The notes under the pieces are model-generated. The model saw only the letters and a list, made by a program, of their open reading frames with translations, was not told where the DNA came from and did no database searches. From the NCBI GenBank assembly GCA_002327225.1, contig DCUN01000009.1, positions 7,251 through 19,296 of the forward strand: a DNA stretch of 12,046 nucleotides, written 5' to 3'. The position numbers and the translations under genes were made by a program. The stretch's first letter is position 1; the number at the start of each line of letters is the position of its first letter. The stretch is from Desulfobulbaceae bacterium UBA2213 (GTDB lineage: Bacteria > Desulfobacterota > Desulfobulbia > Desulfobulbales > Desulfocapsaceae). Of the stretch, positions 1 to 7,296 are shown piece by piece.

Positions 1-665
1 CTATCCACAAGAACCAATCAGGTTGGAAAGTAGATTCTGAACAGGGAAGCCACCAAGCCAGGAATCTGGTGCTGGCCCTGCCGATCAACCCATCGTTAGG
101 CCTGCTCCAGCCCCTTGCACCGCGCATGCCGCAGAACACTGTTCCTGAGGCCCGGATTGTGACCATTGCCTTGGGCTTTGGCCCAGGCTCGACACTGCCC
201 CCGGGATTTGGCTACCTGGCGCCGGAGCAGGAAAACCGCTTCTGCCTGGGGGCACTCTTTTCCTCCAATATGTTTCCTGCCAGGTCGCCCCGGGGCCATA
301 TCCTCCTTGAGGCACTCGTCGGCGGACGCCGCCACCCGGAACGATTGGCCCTTGATGACGCCACCCTGATCCATCAGGCCCTGCAGGATCTACACGAGTT
401 GCTGCCCCTGCAGGGAGAACCCGTCTACGCCAGGGTTCTGCGCCCCAAAGGGGGAATCCCGCAACTGGAGGCTGGTTACCCCGCCCTCCTCAACTGGCGC
501 GACCAGATGATGCAAGAGCATGAAGGATTATTTATTCACGGTTTTGGCTGGGAAGGCATCGGGCTCAATGACATGATCAAGAGCGCCACCCGGATCGCTG
601 AATCGATCAAGAAAAATACCGGGGCCTCCAGAGAAGAGGCTGCGGTAAAGGGCATCTATTTCTAA
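1..665 (+). CDS. hemY: Protoporphyrinogen oxidase, C-terminal part (5' end outside the window)
   Basis: FAD-dependent oxidation of protoporphyrinogen IX (or coproporphyrinogen III in the HemY branch), a late step of haem synthesis at the cytoplasmic membrane. The reading frame (codons from base 3) is open from the window edge and gives about 220 residues, so the N-terminal FAD-binding part is missing. Visible family features are a GFGYLAPEQE segment, LGALFSSNMFP, a HILLEALVGG strand and the C-terminal FAD-contact motif GWEGIGLNDMIKSA, which corresponds to the GNxYxGxGxxDCIxSA region of HemY/PPOX. It ends in a TAA at 663-665. A GTG at 69 is only an internal codon, because homology-like sequence (ARNLVLALPIN) continues upstream of it. 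No clear terminator follows. Having an oxygen-type enzyme in a genome that otherwise looks anaerobic is common in this group. The symbol HemG is also used for the family. Confidence 0.88.
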   Translation, partial: IHKNQSGWKVDSEQGSHQARNLVLALPINPSLGLLQPLAPRMPQNTVPEARIVTIALGFGPGSTLPPGFGYLAPEQENRFCLGALFSSNMFPARSPRGHILLEALVGGRRHPERLALDDATLIHQALQDLHELLPLQGEPVYARVLRPKGGIPQLEAGYPALLNWRDQMMQEHEGLFIHGFGWEGIGLNDMIKSATRIAESIKKNTGASREEAAVKGIYF

Positions 666-814
666 CCAGAATGGTTCATGAAAATCACACCGCCCCCCGT
701 TGGAGCAACCTTGGTCGCGAATAAATCATCCCAGGGAATCCGGCATCTATCTAGGCCAAGGACGATCCTAACGACACTTTCACCATGAGCGTGAAATGTT
801 CAGATTCATTCCTT

Positions 815-832
815 TATACTGGTAGAACCAGT
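815..832 (+). promoter_or_regulatory. -10 box overlapping a GntR/FadR-type operator palindrome
   Basis: TATACT at 815-820 is a good -10 hexamer. It overlaps a perfect inverted repeat, ACTGGT-AGA-ACCAGT, at 818-832. The core TGGTNNNACCA fits the TNGTNNNACNA operator pattern known for the FadR/FCD branch of GntR regulators. I find no convincing -35 box, which would suit an activated promoter. The site lies inside the longest possible reading frame of the next gene, and this is the main reason for preferring the start at 848. Confidence 0.45.
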
Positions 833-847
833 TTACCACGAACACCA

Positions 848-3800
848 ATGACCAGAGCAAATCTTTTAAGCCCCATCCGTACAAAATATAATCCCCAAAG
901 ATGGCAGAGACTGGAGCATGAAGGGTGCGCCATTTATATCCAGCCCGAGACACCTGACTGGCTGGTGCCGACCAAGTATGGGGACCAGTTGCTGCAGGCG
1001 CTGGTTGGAGCTGACAGTCTTGCCGATGCAGTAAGGACGTTGCAAAAAAACCTGCCCGCCGTAGCCTCAGAGACTCCAACCAATGAACACCGCCTCGCGC
1101 TCGACCTGGATCGCCTCCAACAGACACTCAAGATCGGCACAGAAAAAGGCTACACAGGACGCGGCAAGGAACTGGCCCTGGATCGCCTGAAAGAGTTCTG
1201 GGTTCATCTCACCGATCGCTGCAACCTCAGCTGCAGCCACTGTCTCTTTGCGGCCTCTCCAGCTAAATCTCTCACCCTGCCCCAGGCACAGCTAGACATG
1301 GCCACCCATCAGGCCCTGGAGCTTGGCTGCCAGCTCTTTTATTTTACCGGCGGCGAGCCCTTTCTCTATCCTGACTTTTTTCCCTGGCTGCAACGCTTCT
1401 TATTACACAACCCGATGGCCCATGGGGTTGTCCTGACCAACGGCATGCTCCTGGAAAAAAATATCCACCTGCTGCAAGGCCTTGACCGCCTGCACCTGCA
1501 GGTCAGTCTTGACGGGCTGGCACAGGGTCATGACAGCCTGCGGGGCCAGGGTTCCTATCAGAAACTTCTGGCCAATCTCATCGTCCTGCATCAGGCAAGA
1601 ATCCCCTTTACCCTCTCTATTGCCGTCAGTCGGGCCAATATGGCCGATCTGGCAAATATTGTGAGCCTGGCGGCCGGCATCGGGGCGGCCAGCATTCATC
1701 TGCTCTACCATTTTATCCGCGGCAAGGGCAGTCAGGAGCAGTTTGTCCCACCAGCGGAGATCTTTCCCCATCTCCTTGCAGCCTGGGATCGGGCTGAGCA
1801 GTGCAGCATGCCCATTGATAATATCGAAACCATGCGCGCCCAGGTCTTCTCCACCCCCGGCAGCCGCCATGATCTGTCCAATAGTGGCTGGGAATCTCTG
1901 GCCCTAGGGCCCGACGGGATGATCTATCCATCGCCGGCTCTCGTTGGACTTTCGGAGACCGCCTGCGGAGAGCTGTCACAGGGACTGGCCACGGTCTGGA
2001 AGGACAGCACGCTCCTCCAGTCTTTGCGCAATGCCTCCCTGATTGACTCCCCGCAGTATCTAAAGAATCCCCTGAAGTTCATCATTGGCGGTGGCGATAT
2101 TGATCATAGTTTTCTGACTGGCGGTGAATGGGTAGGCCATGATCCCTATATAGAGCTGTATGACCGGATTGCCCTGGAACTGATCAGCAGACAGGCAGCC
2201 TTCACTCAGGGACAGGGCCACGGCACCATTGCCTTGCGCATGGGAGATGTCCGCCATGACTGCCCCGACCCTGAAGCGGCGGGCCGCAGCGTCACCCTCA
2301 CCCATTGCAACTGTGTCATCTCGCTGGCATCCGATCATGGGCACGGCCAGGTGCGTGAATTTTATGGCCAGGCCGCCCTGGCCGCCAACCAGGATATCGT
2401 CAACCCGCTGGCCCCGGCCCAGGAACAGGCTGATTATATCCCTCAGGATTCCCGCAAGCGCTCCTATGGCTGCGGCAGCCCGGTAACGGACGCAGCACCA
2501 CAACCAGGCGAGACCCTGGTCGATCTGGGTTCCGGTTCTGGCGTGGAATGCTTCATGGCGGCAGCCGCCGTGGGTGCAGAGGGAAAGGTCTTCGGCATTG
2601 ACATGACCGACGAGATGCTCCACCTTGCCACCACCTCAAAGCAGGAGGTCACAGCAAGACTTGGCTATGACAATGTGGAGTTTCGCAAGGGATTCCTGGA
2701 GCAGATCCCGCTTGAGAATACATGCGCCGATATTGTCATCTCCAACTGTGTCATCAACCTGAGCCCGGATAAACGGAAGACCTACCAGGAGATCTTCCGG
2801 ATCCTGAAACCGGGTGGCAGGCTGGTGATATCGGACATTATTACCGATATCACCATTCCTCCAAGCATCAAGAATAACGTGCTCTACCGTGGCGAATGTC
2901 TGGGCGGGGCCATGCAGCAGGAGGAACTGGTGGCTATGCTGGAAGCGGCAGGATTTGTCGCCGTCCATCTGCTGAAACGCTTTCCATACCGGCAGGTTGA
3001 GGGGATGGACTTTTTTTCGCTCACCTACCAGGCAGAGCGGCCGCACACCAAAGAAGAAATGGGTGAAAATAACACCTTCTGCATCTATCGGGGCCCCTAT
3101 AGCGCCGTTTACACTGAAAGCGGGCTCCTGCTGGTCAAGGGCCGGCGCACCAAGGTCCCCGACTCCGACCTCGTGCTCCTCGATGATTCGGTTTTTATCC
3201 TCAACGAGCAGGGGGCTGTCACCAATCTGCTTATGACCAATGCCTGTTGCGCCCTGCCCGTTGCCGCAGAAGCCCCCACCTCCTGCTGCGCGCCGCCGGA
3301 ACACACCCCAAAGGATACGTCCCGGCGCAGTTCCGGCTGCATGTGCTGCGGCGGTGAGCTGCACTACTTTAGCGAACCGAAAGAGATGGCCTGTCATTAT
3401 TGCGGCCAGAAATATCCGGCTGACGGCTGCTGCCCGAAAGAACATTTTGTCTGCAACTGCTGCCATCAGCAAAACGGGCTGGAGGTCATCAAGGCCATCT
3501 GTACCAGCACCAGGGAGAAGGATCTGATTGCGCTGCTTCAGATCATCCGCAGCCACCCCTCCATCCCCATGCACGGCCCCGAGCATCATGCCATGATTCC
3601 CGGCATCCTGCTGGCCTGTTATCGTAACTGCGGCGGGGCAATCAGCTCCAAAGAGATCCTGACCGCGATCAGCCGTGGCACCGATGTGCCCGGCGGGGTC
3701 TGCGGTTTCTGGGGCGCATGCGGAGCGGCCCTTGGCATCGGCATCGGCGTGGCCACCATTTTCTCGGCAACACCACTGACCGCAGGCCCCCGTAAACTGG

Positions 3801-4066
3801 CCCAGGAGTTTTCCGGCAGGATCCTCATGGCCCTGGCCGCACGCAAGGGCGGCCGCTGCTGTCAGCGTGAGACCTATATCGCCCTCACTGAAACAGCCAG
3901 GCTCTCCTCCGAGCTGCTGCCCGTCCTCCTGCAGGCCGCGGCAGAACTCCATTGTGAGCAATATCTGCACAATAAGGAATGCATCCGCAAACAGTGCCCG
4001 CTCTGGGAGATGCGGGCACGCGTCTTCCCAAATCAGGCCATCCCCATGGCAATCTCATTTTCCTGA
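848..4066 (+). CDS. PqqD-like / radical SAM / ArsM-type arsenite methyltransferase / DUF5714 fusion protein
   Basis: A 1072-residue multidomain enzyme (numbering from ATG 848). Residues ~17-75 look PqqD-like. Residues ~115-330 are radical SAM, with CxxxCxxC at C125/C129/C132 and TGGEP at 167-171. Residues ~331-500 are an unassigned linker with C487/C489. Residues ~500-795 are an ArsM methyltransferase: REFYG, SAM motif VDLGSGSG (558-565), and the three As(III)-binding cysteines in YGCG (C542), SNCVINLSPDK (C634) and GECLGGA (C684), then the usual ArsM C-terminal segment. Next come cysteine pairs (800/801, 813/814), a zinc-ribbon-like CMCC...CHYC (831-852), CC and CNCC groups (861-872), and a DUF5714-like end with HGPEHH and GVCGFWGACGAALG. 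Arsenic methylation coupled to radical chemistry is my inference; ArsM and the radical SAM protein ArsS are separate in arsenosugar synthesis. ATG 785 would add 21 residues. Neither start has a Shine-Dalgarno; 848 is chosen because a promoter/operator lies between them. Confidence 0.85.
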   Translation: MTRANLLSPIRTKYNPQRWQRLEHEGCAIYIQPETPDWLVPTKYGDQLLQALVGADSLADAVRTLQKNLPAVASETPTNEHRLALDLDRLQQTLKIGTEKGYTGRGKELALDRLKEFWVHLTDRCNLSCSHCLFAASPAKSLTLPQAQLDMATHQALELGCQLFYFTGGEPFLYPDFFPWLQRFLLHNPMAHGVVLTNGMLLEKNIHLLQGLDRLHLQVSLDGLAQGHDSLRGQGSYQKLLANLIVLHQARIPFTLSIAVSRANMADLANIVSLAAGIGAASIHLLYHFIRGKGSQEQFVPPAEIFPHLLAAWDRAEQCSMPIDNIETMRAQVFSTPGSRHDLSNSGWESLALGPDGMIYPSPALVGLSETACGELSQGLATVWKDSTLLQSLRNASLIDSPQYLKNPLKFIIGGGDIDHSFLTGGEWVGHDPYIELYDRIALELISRQAAFTQGQGHGTIALRMGDVRHDCPDPEAAGRSVTLTHCNCVISLASDHGHGQVREFYGQAALAANQDIVNPLAPAQEQADYIPQDSRKRSYGCGSPVTDAAPQPGETLVDLGSGSGVECFMAAAAVGAEGKVFGIDMTDEMLHLATTSKQEVTARLGYDNVEFRKGFLEQIPLENTCADIVISNCVINLSPDKRKTYQEIFRILKPGGRLVISDIITDITIPPSIKNNVLYRGECLGGAMQQEELVAMLEAAGFVAVHLLKRFPYRQVEGMDFFSLTYQAERPHTKEEMGENNTFCIYRGPYSAVYTESGLLLVKGRRTKVPDSDLVLLDDSVFILNEQGAVTNLLMTNACCALPVAAEAPTSCCAPPEHTPKDTSRRSSGCMCCGGELHYFSEPKEMACHYCGQKYPADGCCPKEHFVCNCCHQQNGLEVIKAICTSTREKDLIALLQIIRSHPSIPMHGPEHHAMIPGILLACYRNCGGAISSKEILTAISRGTDVPGGVCGFWGACGAALGIGIGVATIFSATPLTAGPRKLAQEFSGRILMALAARKGGRCCQRETYIALTETARLSSELLPVLLQAAAELHCEQYLHNKECIRKQCPLWEMRARVFPNQAIPMAISFS

Positions 4067-4083
4067 CAAGGAGCTTTAAATCC

Positions 4084-4632
4084 ATGGCACAATCACTGCG
4101 GGACCAAATGCTGAAAATGGGGCTGGTCGATAAAAAACAGGCCACTCAGGCCAAAAAGGCCACCTATAAAAAAAACAAAGAAGAGGACAAGGGGCGCAGC
4201 CAGAAACCTGACGAAAACAAGCTCCACGCCCGGCAGGCCCTGGAAGAGAAAAAGAAACAGGCCAGACAGGCAAACGAGAAACAGCAGCAGGAGCTCAAAA
4301 AAAATGAAGCAATTGCCCAGATCAGACAACTCATCAGCAGCAATCTCCTGCCCCTGAAGGATGGCGCCATTGCCTATCGCTTCACAGACAACAACAAGAT
4401 CGTAAAGATTTTACTGCCGACCAAAGAGATGGTGGACGAGTTGAGCCAGGGCACACTGGCCATCGTCAGAGAAAAAGGCGGTTATGGTGTGGTGCCGTCT
4501 TCAATTGCCGAGAAGATTCAGGGCCTGCGTCTTGATCTCATTGTCGTCCACAACGTCTCGCCACAAAAACCTGAACAAGACCCGGACGACCCTTACTCGG
4601 CCTACACCATACCGGATGATCTGATCTGGTAA
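4084..4632 (+). CDS. yaiL: DUF2058 family protein (YaiL-like, nucleoprotein/polynucleotide-associated)
   Basis: A 182-residue cytoplasmic protein of the DUF2058 family (E. coli YaiL is of similar length). Its biochemical role is not settled; it has been named a nucleoprotein/polynucleotide-associated enzyme. The N-terminal LRDQMLKMGLVDKKQA is followed by a highly charged, Lys/Gln/Glu-rich stretch (residues ~20-75) likely to form a helix or coiled coil. A small folded domain follows, ending in the family signature DDPYSAYTIPDDLIW. The start at 4084 is set by AAGGAG at 4068-4073 with 10 bases of spacing. A longer frame from 3979 would overlap the preceding gene and lacks homology. It begins 17 bases after the fusion gene, so the two are probably co-transcribed, but YaiL-like genes are housekeeping-like and the pairing may be incidental. 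Confidence 0.88.
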   Translation: MAQSLRDQMLKMGLVDKKQATQAKKATYKKNKEEDKGRSQKPDENKLHARQALEEKKKQARQANEKQQQELKKNEAIAQIRQLISSNLLPLKDGAIAYRFTDNNKIVKILLPTKEMVDELSQGTLAIVREKGGYGVVPSSIAEKIQGLRLDLIVVHNVSPQKPEQDPDDPYSAYTIPDDLIW

Positions 4633-4789
4633 TCGGGCCGGCCTCGCCGCGACACAAAGATCCCTGCCCTCTTGCCCTTCTCGAATCAAGAAAGTGATCG
4701 ACAAAACTGGATAAAATTGTTCAAATACCAGCCGGTGCAGGTGGTTCTGTTACAGGAAAACTCAAAAATAATCACAAGGGAGTAAGACA

Positions 4790-4912
4790 ATGAGCGGACA
4801 CGAACATCATGAGGGTGCAGTGCATGAAGAGGATCATTCAATCAATGTAAAAGTTGGTCTGTTTTTGGTTTTTGTTATTATATCCCTCTTTGTTATTGCC
4901 TTGATCAACTGA
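4790..4912 (+). CDS. His-rich single-pass membrane microprotein (40 aa), function unknown
   Basis: A 40-residue frame with an excellent Shine-Dalgarno, AAGGGAG at 4776-4782, seven bases before the ATG, and a TGA at 4910-4912. The first 16 residues contain five His (4, 6, 7, 12, 16) and five acidic residues (HEHHEGAVHEEDH). Residues ~22-39 are an uninterrupted hydrophobic helix (VGLFLVFVIISLFVIALI), giving a single membrane span with, probably, a soluble metal-binding-like N-terminus. A hairpin terminator starts 36 bases downstream, so the gene is well delimited. I do not recognise a family. The size and shape resemble small subunits of membrane respiratory complexes such as CcoQ-type proteins, but no such complex is encoded nearby. 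The His/acidic cluster suggests metal binding, which is an inference. Confidence 0.7.
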   Translation: MSGHEHHEGAVHEEDHSINVKVGLFLVFVIISLFVIALIN

Positions 4913-4948
4913 TGATAAGCTTGCAAAGCGGCTCTGTCGTGACTGGAA

Positions 4949-4990
4949 AAACCGTGCGGGTATCCTTCCCGGACGGTTTCTTTATTTTCG
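4949..4990 (+). terminator. Intrinsic terminator after the 40-aa gene
   Basis: Hairpin with arms AAACCGT-G-CGGG (4949-4960) and CCCG-G-ACGGTTT (4968-4979): 11 base pairs with one internal G-G mismatch and a 7-base loop. It is followed by a T-rich stretch (CTTTATTTT). It ends the + strand unit about 20 bases before rnhA. Confidence 0.7.
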
Positions 4991-5000
4991 GGATTGCTTC

Positions 5001-5696
5001 ATGACCCCAAAAAAGGTGTATGCCGTTGCCGTCGGACTTCAAACCGGCATCTTTGAGACCTGGCCGGAGGCGGAGAAACAGGTAAAAGGATGTGCCGGGG
5101 CCAAATTTAAAGGCTTTACCGACAGGGCTGAAGCCGAGGCCTGGCTGCTCAATCCGCAATACAGCCATGCTCCGGCAAAAAAAAGCTCAGCCTCGAAGAC
5201 GGCACCGCCCACTCCACAGGGCCGCACAGGCGAGATCAACATCTATACCGACGGGGGCTGCAGCAACAACCCCGGCCCTGGCGGCTATGGTGCCATTCTC
5301 GTCTCTGACGGCCACGAGCAGGAGATCTCCGGCGGCTTCCGACTGACCACCAATAACCGGATGGAACTCATGGCCTGCATTGTCGCCCTGCAACACCTGA
5401 AAGAGCGGAACCGGCCGATAACGGTCTGGTCCGACTCCAGTTATGTGGTCAATGGTATCAGCAAGGGTTGGGCCAGAGGCTGGCGGCAGCGAGGCTGGAT
5501 CAAATCAGACAAACAACCGGCAGTCAACCCGGATCTCTGGGCCGAACTGCTGGAGTTGGTGGAAGCTATGGATGTTACCTTTCAATGGGTCAGAGGGCAC
5601 GCCGGCCATCCCCTTAATGAGAGGTGTGATCAACTGGCGGTGGCTGCTTTAAAAAAGAAAAACCTGCCAAAGGATGAGGGGTATTTGGGACGATGA
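5001..5696 (+). CDS. rnhA: Ribonuclease HI with N-terminal hybrid-binding domain
   Basis: Cleaves the RNA strand of RNA-DNA hybrids in R-loops and replication intermediates in the cytoplasm. The 231 residues are longer than the ~155 of E. coli RNase HI. Residues 1-50 form a caulimovirus viroplasmin-like hybrid-binding domain (KKVYAVAVGLQTGIFETWPEAEKQVKG...FTDRAEAEAWL), as in many RNase H1 proteins. A Lys/Ser/Pro linker (~51-77) leads to the catalytic domain. The active-site set is complete: D84 (IYTDGG), E122 (NRMEL), D145 (WSDSSYV), H200 (RGHAGH) and D210 (NERCDQLA). The Shine-Dalgarno is weak (GGGA near 4987). The ATG fits the start of the hybrid-binding domain. The stop overlaps the start of srkA (ATGA), implying translational coupling. 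Confidence 0.96.
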   Translation: MTPKKVYAVAVGLQTGIFETWPEAEKQVKGCAGAKFKGFTDRAEAEAWLLNPQYSHAPAKKSSASKTAPPTPQGRTGEINIYTDGGCSNNPGPGGYGAILVSDGHEQEISGGFRLTTNNRMELMACIVALQHLKERNRPITVWSDSSYVVNGISKGWARGWRQRGWIKSDKQPAVNPDLWAELLELVEAMDVTFQWVRGHAGHPLNERCDQLAVAALKKKNLPKDEGYLGR

Positions 5697-6703
5697 AAGA
5701 TTTTGCATCAAATCCCGGGAAGCATGCTTTTCACGGACTGACCCCGGATGTCGTCATTACCCTGGCGGAAAAGGCCTTGGGGGTGCGCTGCACCAATCTC
5801 TGCCGCCCCTTGAACAGCTATATCAACCGGGTTTACGAACTGGAACAGGAGGACAGGACAGGTCTGGTGATCAAGTTTTACCGGCCGGGCCGCTGGTCGA
5901 AAAACGGACTGCTTGACGAACATACCTTTCTGCTGGAACTTGCCGCCCAGGAGATCCCGGTTATCGCCCCCCTGAAGATGGCGGATGGAACGACGCTGGG
6001 CCAATTCGGCAAGATCCTTTTTGCCTGCTTTGCCAAATGCGGCGGCCGCAGTTATGATGAATACTCAGAGGATCAATGGCTGGAGCTTGGCCGCCTCATC
6101 GGCCGCGTCCATGCGGTCGGGGCTACCCATCTTCCCCAGGACCGGATCACCATGGCTCCCAGCAGCTCCACCCAGGCCCAGATTGACACCCTGCTGACCT
6201 CCAATCTGATTCCTGCTGAAATGCGCCAGGAATTTGCAGGGCTGGCCAACTCTCTGATCAAAGAGATCAGCCCCCTCTTTGAGAGCACCCGGATGATCCG
6301 CATCCATGGCGATTGCCATTTCTCAAACCTTATCTATCGGCCTGATCAATCCTTTTACATCATCGACTTTGACGATATGGCCGTGGGACCGCCCGTTCAG
6401 GATTTCTGGATGCTCCTTCCCGGCCTGATGCAGGATTCTCTGCTGGAGATCGATCTCTTTCTTGAGGGCTATGAGACCTTCATGGAGTTTGACCGGCGCA
6501 GCCTGCGTCTGATCGAGCCTCTGCGCGCCATGCGCTATATCCATTATATTGCCTGGTGCGCCCACCAGTTCAGCGAGGACGGGGAATCGCGGGTGGCCCC
6601 CAATTTCGGCAGCCGTGAATACTGGCAGCAGGAGATGGGCGATCTGGCCGATCAACTGGAACGCATCCGCAATGCGCCCCAGCAGAGCGGGAACATGATA
6701 TGA
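5693..6703 (+). CDS. srkA: SrkA/YihE-type stress response serine/threonine kinase
   Basis: A 336-residue kinase with the aminoglycoside-phosphotransferase/choline-kinase fold. E. coli SrkA (YihE) counters stress-induced cell death and acts in the Cpx/oxidative stress context. The ATP-binding lysine is probably K61 (VIKFYRPGRWS, a family hallmark). The catalytic loop is IHGDCHFSN with D207 and N212, and the metal-binding segment is IIDFDDMAVGPPVQDFWML (D225, D227), close to the YihE sequence. Length matches the family (~328 aa). The gene overlaps rnhA by four bases (ATGA), so the two form an operon, and it converges on arsR downstream. No terminator is obvious in the 150-base gap. Substrate in this organism is unknown. 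Confidence 0.93.
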   Translation: MKDFASNPGKHAFHGLTPDVVITLAEKALGVRCTNLCRPLNSYINRVYELEQEDRTGLVIKFYRPGRWSKNGLLDEHTFLLELAAQEIPVIAPLKMADGTTLGQFGKILFACFAKCGGRSYDEYSEDQWLELGRLIGRVHAVGATHLPQDRITMAPSSSTQAQIDTLLTSNLIPAEMRQEFAGLANSLIKEISPLFESTRMIRIHGDCHFSNLIYRPDQSFYIIDFDDMAVGPPVQDFWMLLPGLMQDSLLEIDLFLEGYETFMEFDRRSLRLIEPLRAMRYIHYIAWCAHQFSEDGESRVAPNFGSREYWQQEMGDLADQLERIRNAPQQSGNMI

Positions 6704-6853
6704 GGCCGTCGTTTCCAGAGTTGGCTCCGCTCGTTTTTACAAGCTCGGTTTCAGATCGGGTCGAAACGAATTTAATCCAGAAACCCATTCTTCATATCGC
6801 TATACACATTGCGTCCATACCTATTTTCCACAAGAGGAATTACTACAGAATCG

Positions 6854-7198
6854 TCAGGCCGCACAGATCCGTTCCCGGTCAACCTGGGCCAGGCTGGCCA
6901 CCATTTGCAGAAGCTGGGGATCATGCTCAAGCCATCCCTGGAGATTCTCCAGCAGCACCCTGGCATAATCGGATTCTTCTCCCTGGCTCAGACGGTAAAT
7001 AATCCAGGAACCTTCCTTACGAAAGGCAACAAGTCCCGCCTCTTCCAGGATCTTCAGGTGTTTGGAGACCGTTGACTGGGCAAGCCCCAGCAACTCCTGC
7101 AATTCACAGACGCACAGTTCCCTGTGGCCCAGTATCTTGACCATCCTGACCCGATTGGGCTCAGACAGGGCCTTCATTACCCGGATAAATATTTTCAT
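6854..7198 (-). CDS. arsR: ArsR/SmtB-family transcriptional repressor with As(III)-type CVC motif
   Basis: A 114-residue winged-helix repressor that would release DNA on binding a thiophilic metalloid. Its sequence has the family order: MKALSEPNRVRMVKIL, the metalloid site ELCVCEL (two cysteines one residue apart, as in E. coli-type ArsR), the recognition helix LAQSTVSKHLKILEEAGLV, and the wing RKEGSWIIYRL. ATG 7198 is chosen because GGGAG (7206-7210) sits seven bases upstream on this strand; a GTG at 7225 would add nine residues with no support. The gene stands alone. No arsenite pump or reductase is adjacent, and it is convergent with srkA. The nearest arsenic-related gene is the ArsM fusion ~2.8 kb away on the other strand. 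Its own promoter region carries a palindrome (7240-7251) that may be its operator. Confidence 0.92.
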   Translation of the reverse strand: MKIFIRVMKALSEPNRVRMVKILGHRELCVCELQELLGLAQSTVSKHLKILEEAGLVAFRKEGSWIIYRLSQGEESDYARVLLENLQGWLEHDPQLLQMVASLAQVDRERICAA

Positions 7199-7239
7199 GC
7201 ATGCTCTCCCTCTGATCGTTGTCACAAATCGCCATATAG

Positions 7240-7251
7240 CAATGCGTATTG
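7240..7251 (-). promoter_or_regulatory. Candidate ArsR operator
   Basis: CAATGCGTATTG is a near-perfect 12-bp palindrome (one mismatched pair) 41 bases upstream of the arsR start. It is next to a TATATG hexamer on the - strand that could be a -10 box. Autoregulation is usual for this family. The assignment is inferred from position and symmetry only. Confidence 0.35.
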
Positions 7252-7296
7252 AAACGTAACCTATTAATCGTACAGAAAAAAATCAAAACTGGAAAA

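Noticed and set aside
664..676. Short palindrome AACCA-GAA-TGGTT overlapping the hemY stop as a terminator
   Set aside because: It has only five pairs and no T-run, so it is too weak to call.
2636..3970. 444-codon open frame on the - strand, antisense to the fusion gene
   Set aside because: It lies wholly opposite strong ArsM/DUF5714 coding sequence, has low-complexity Ala/Gly-rich content and no recognisable domain. It is a frame shadow of codon bias.
3979..4083. Upstream extension of the DUF2058 gene
   Set aside because: It overlaps the end of the fusion gene, has no family similarity, and the AAGGAG before ATG 4084 defines the start.
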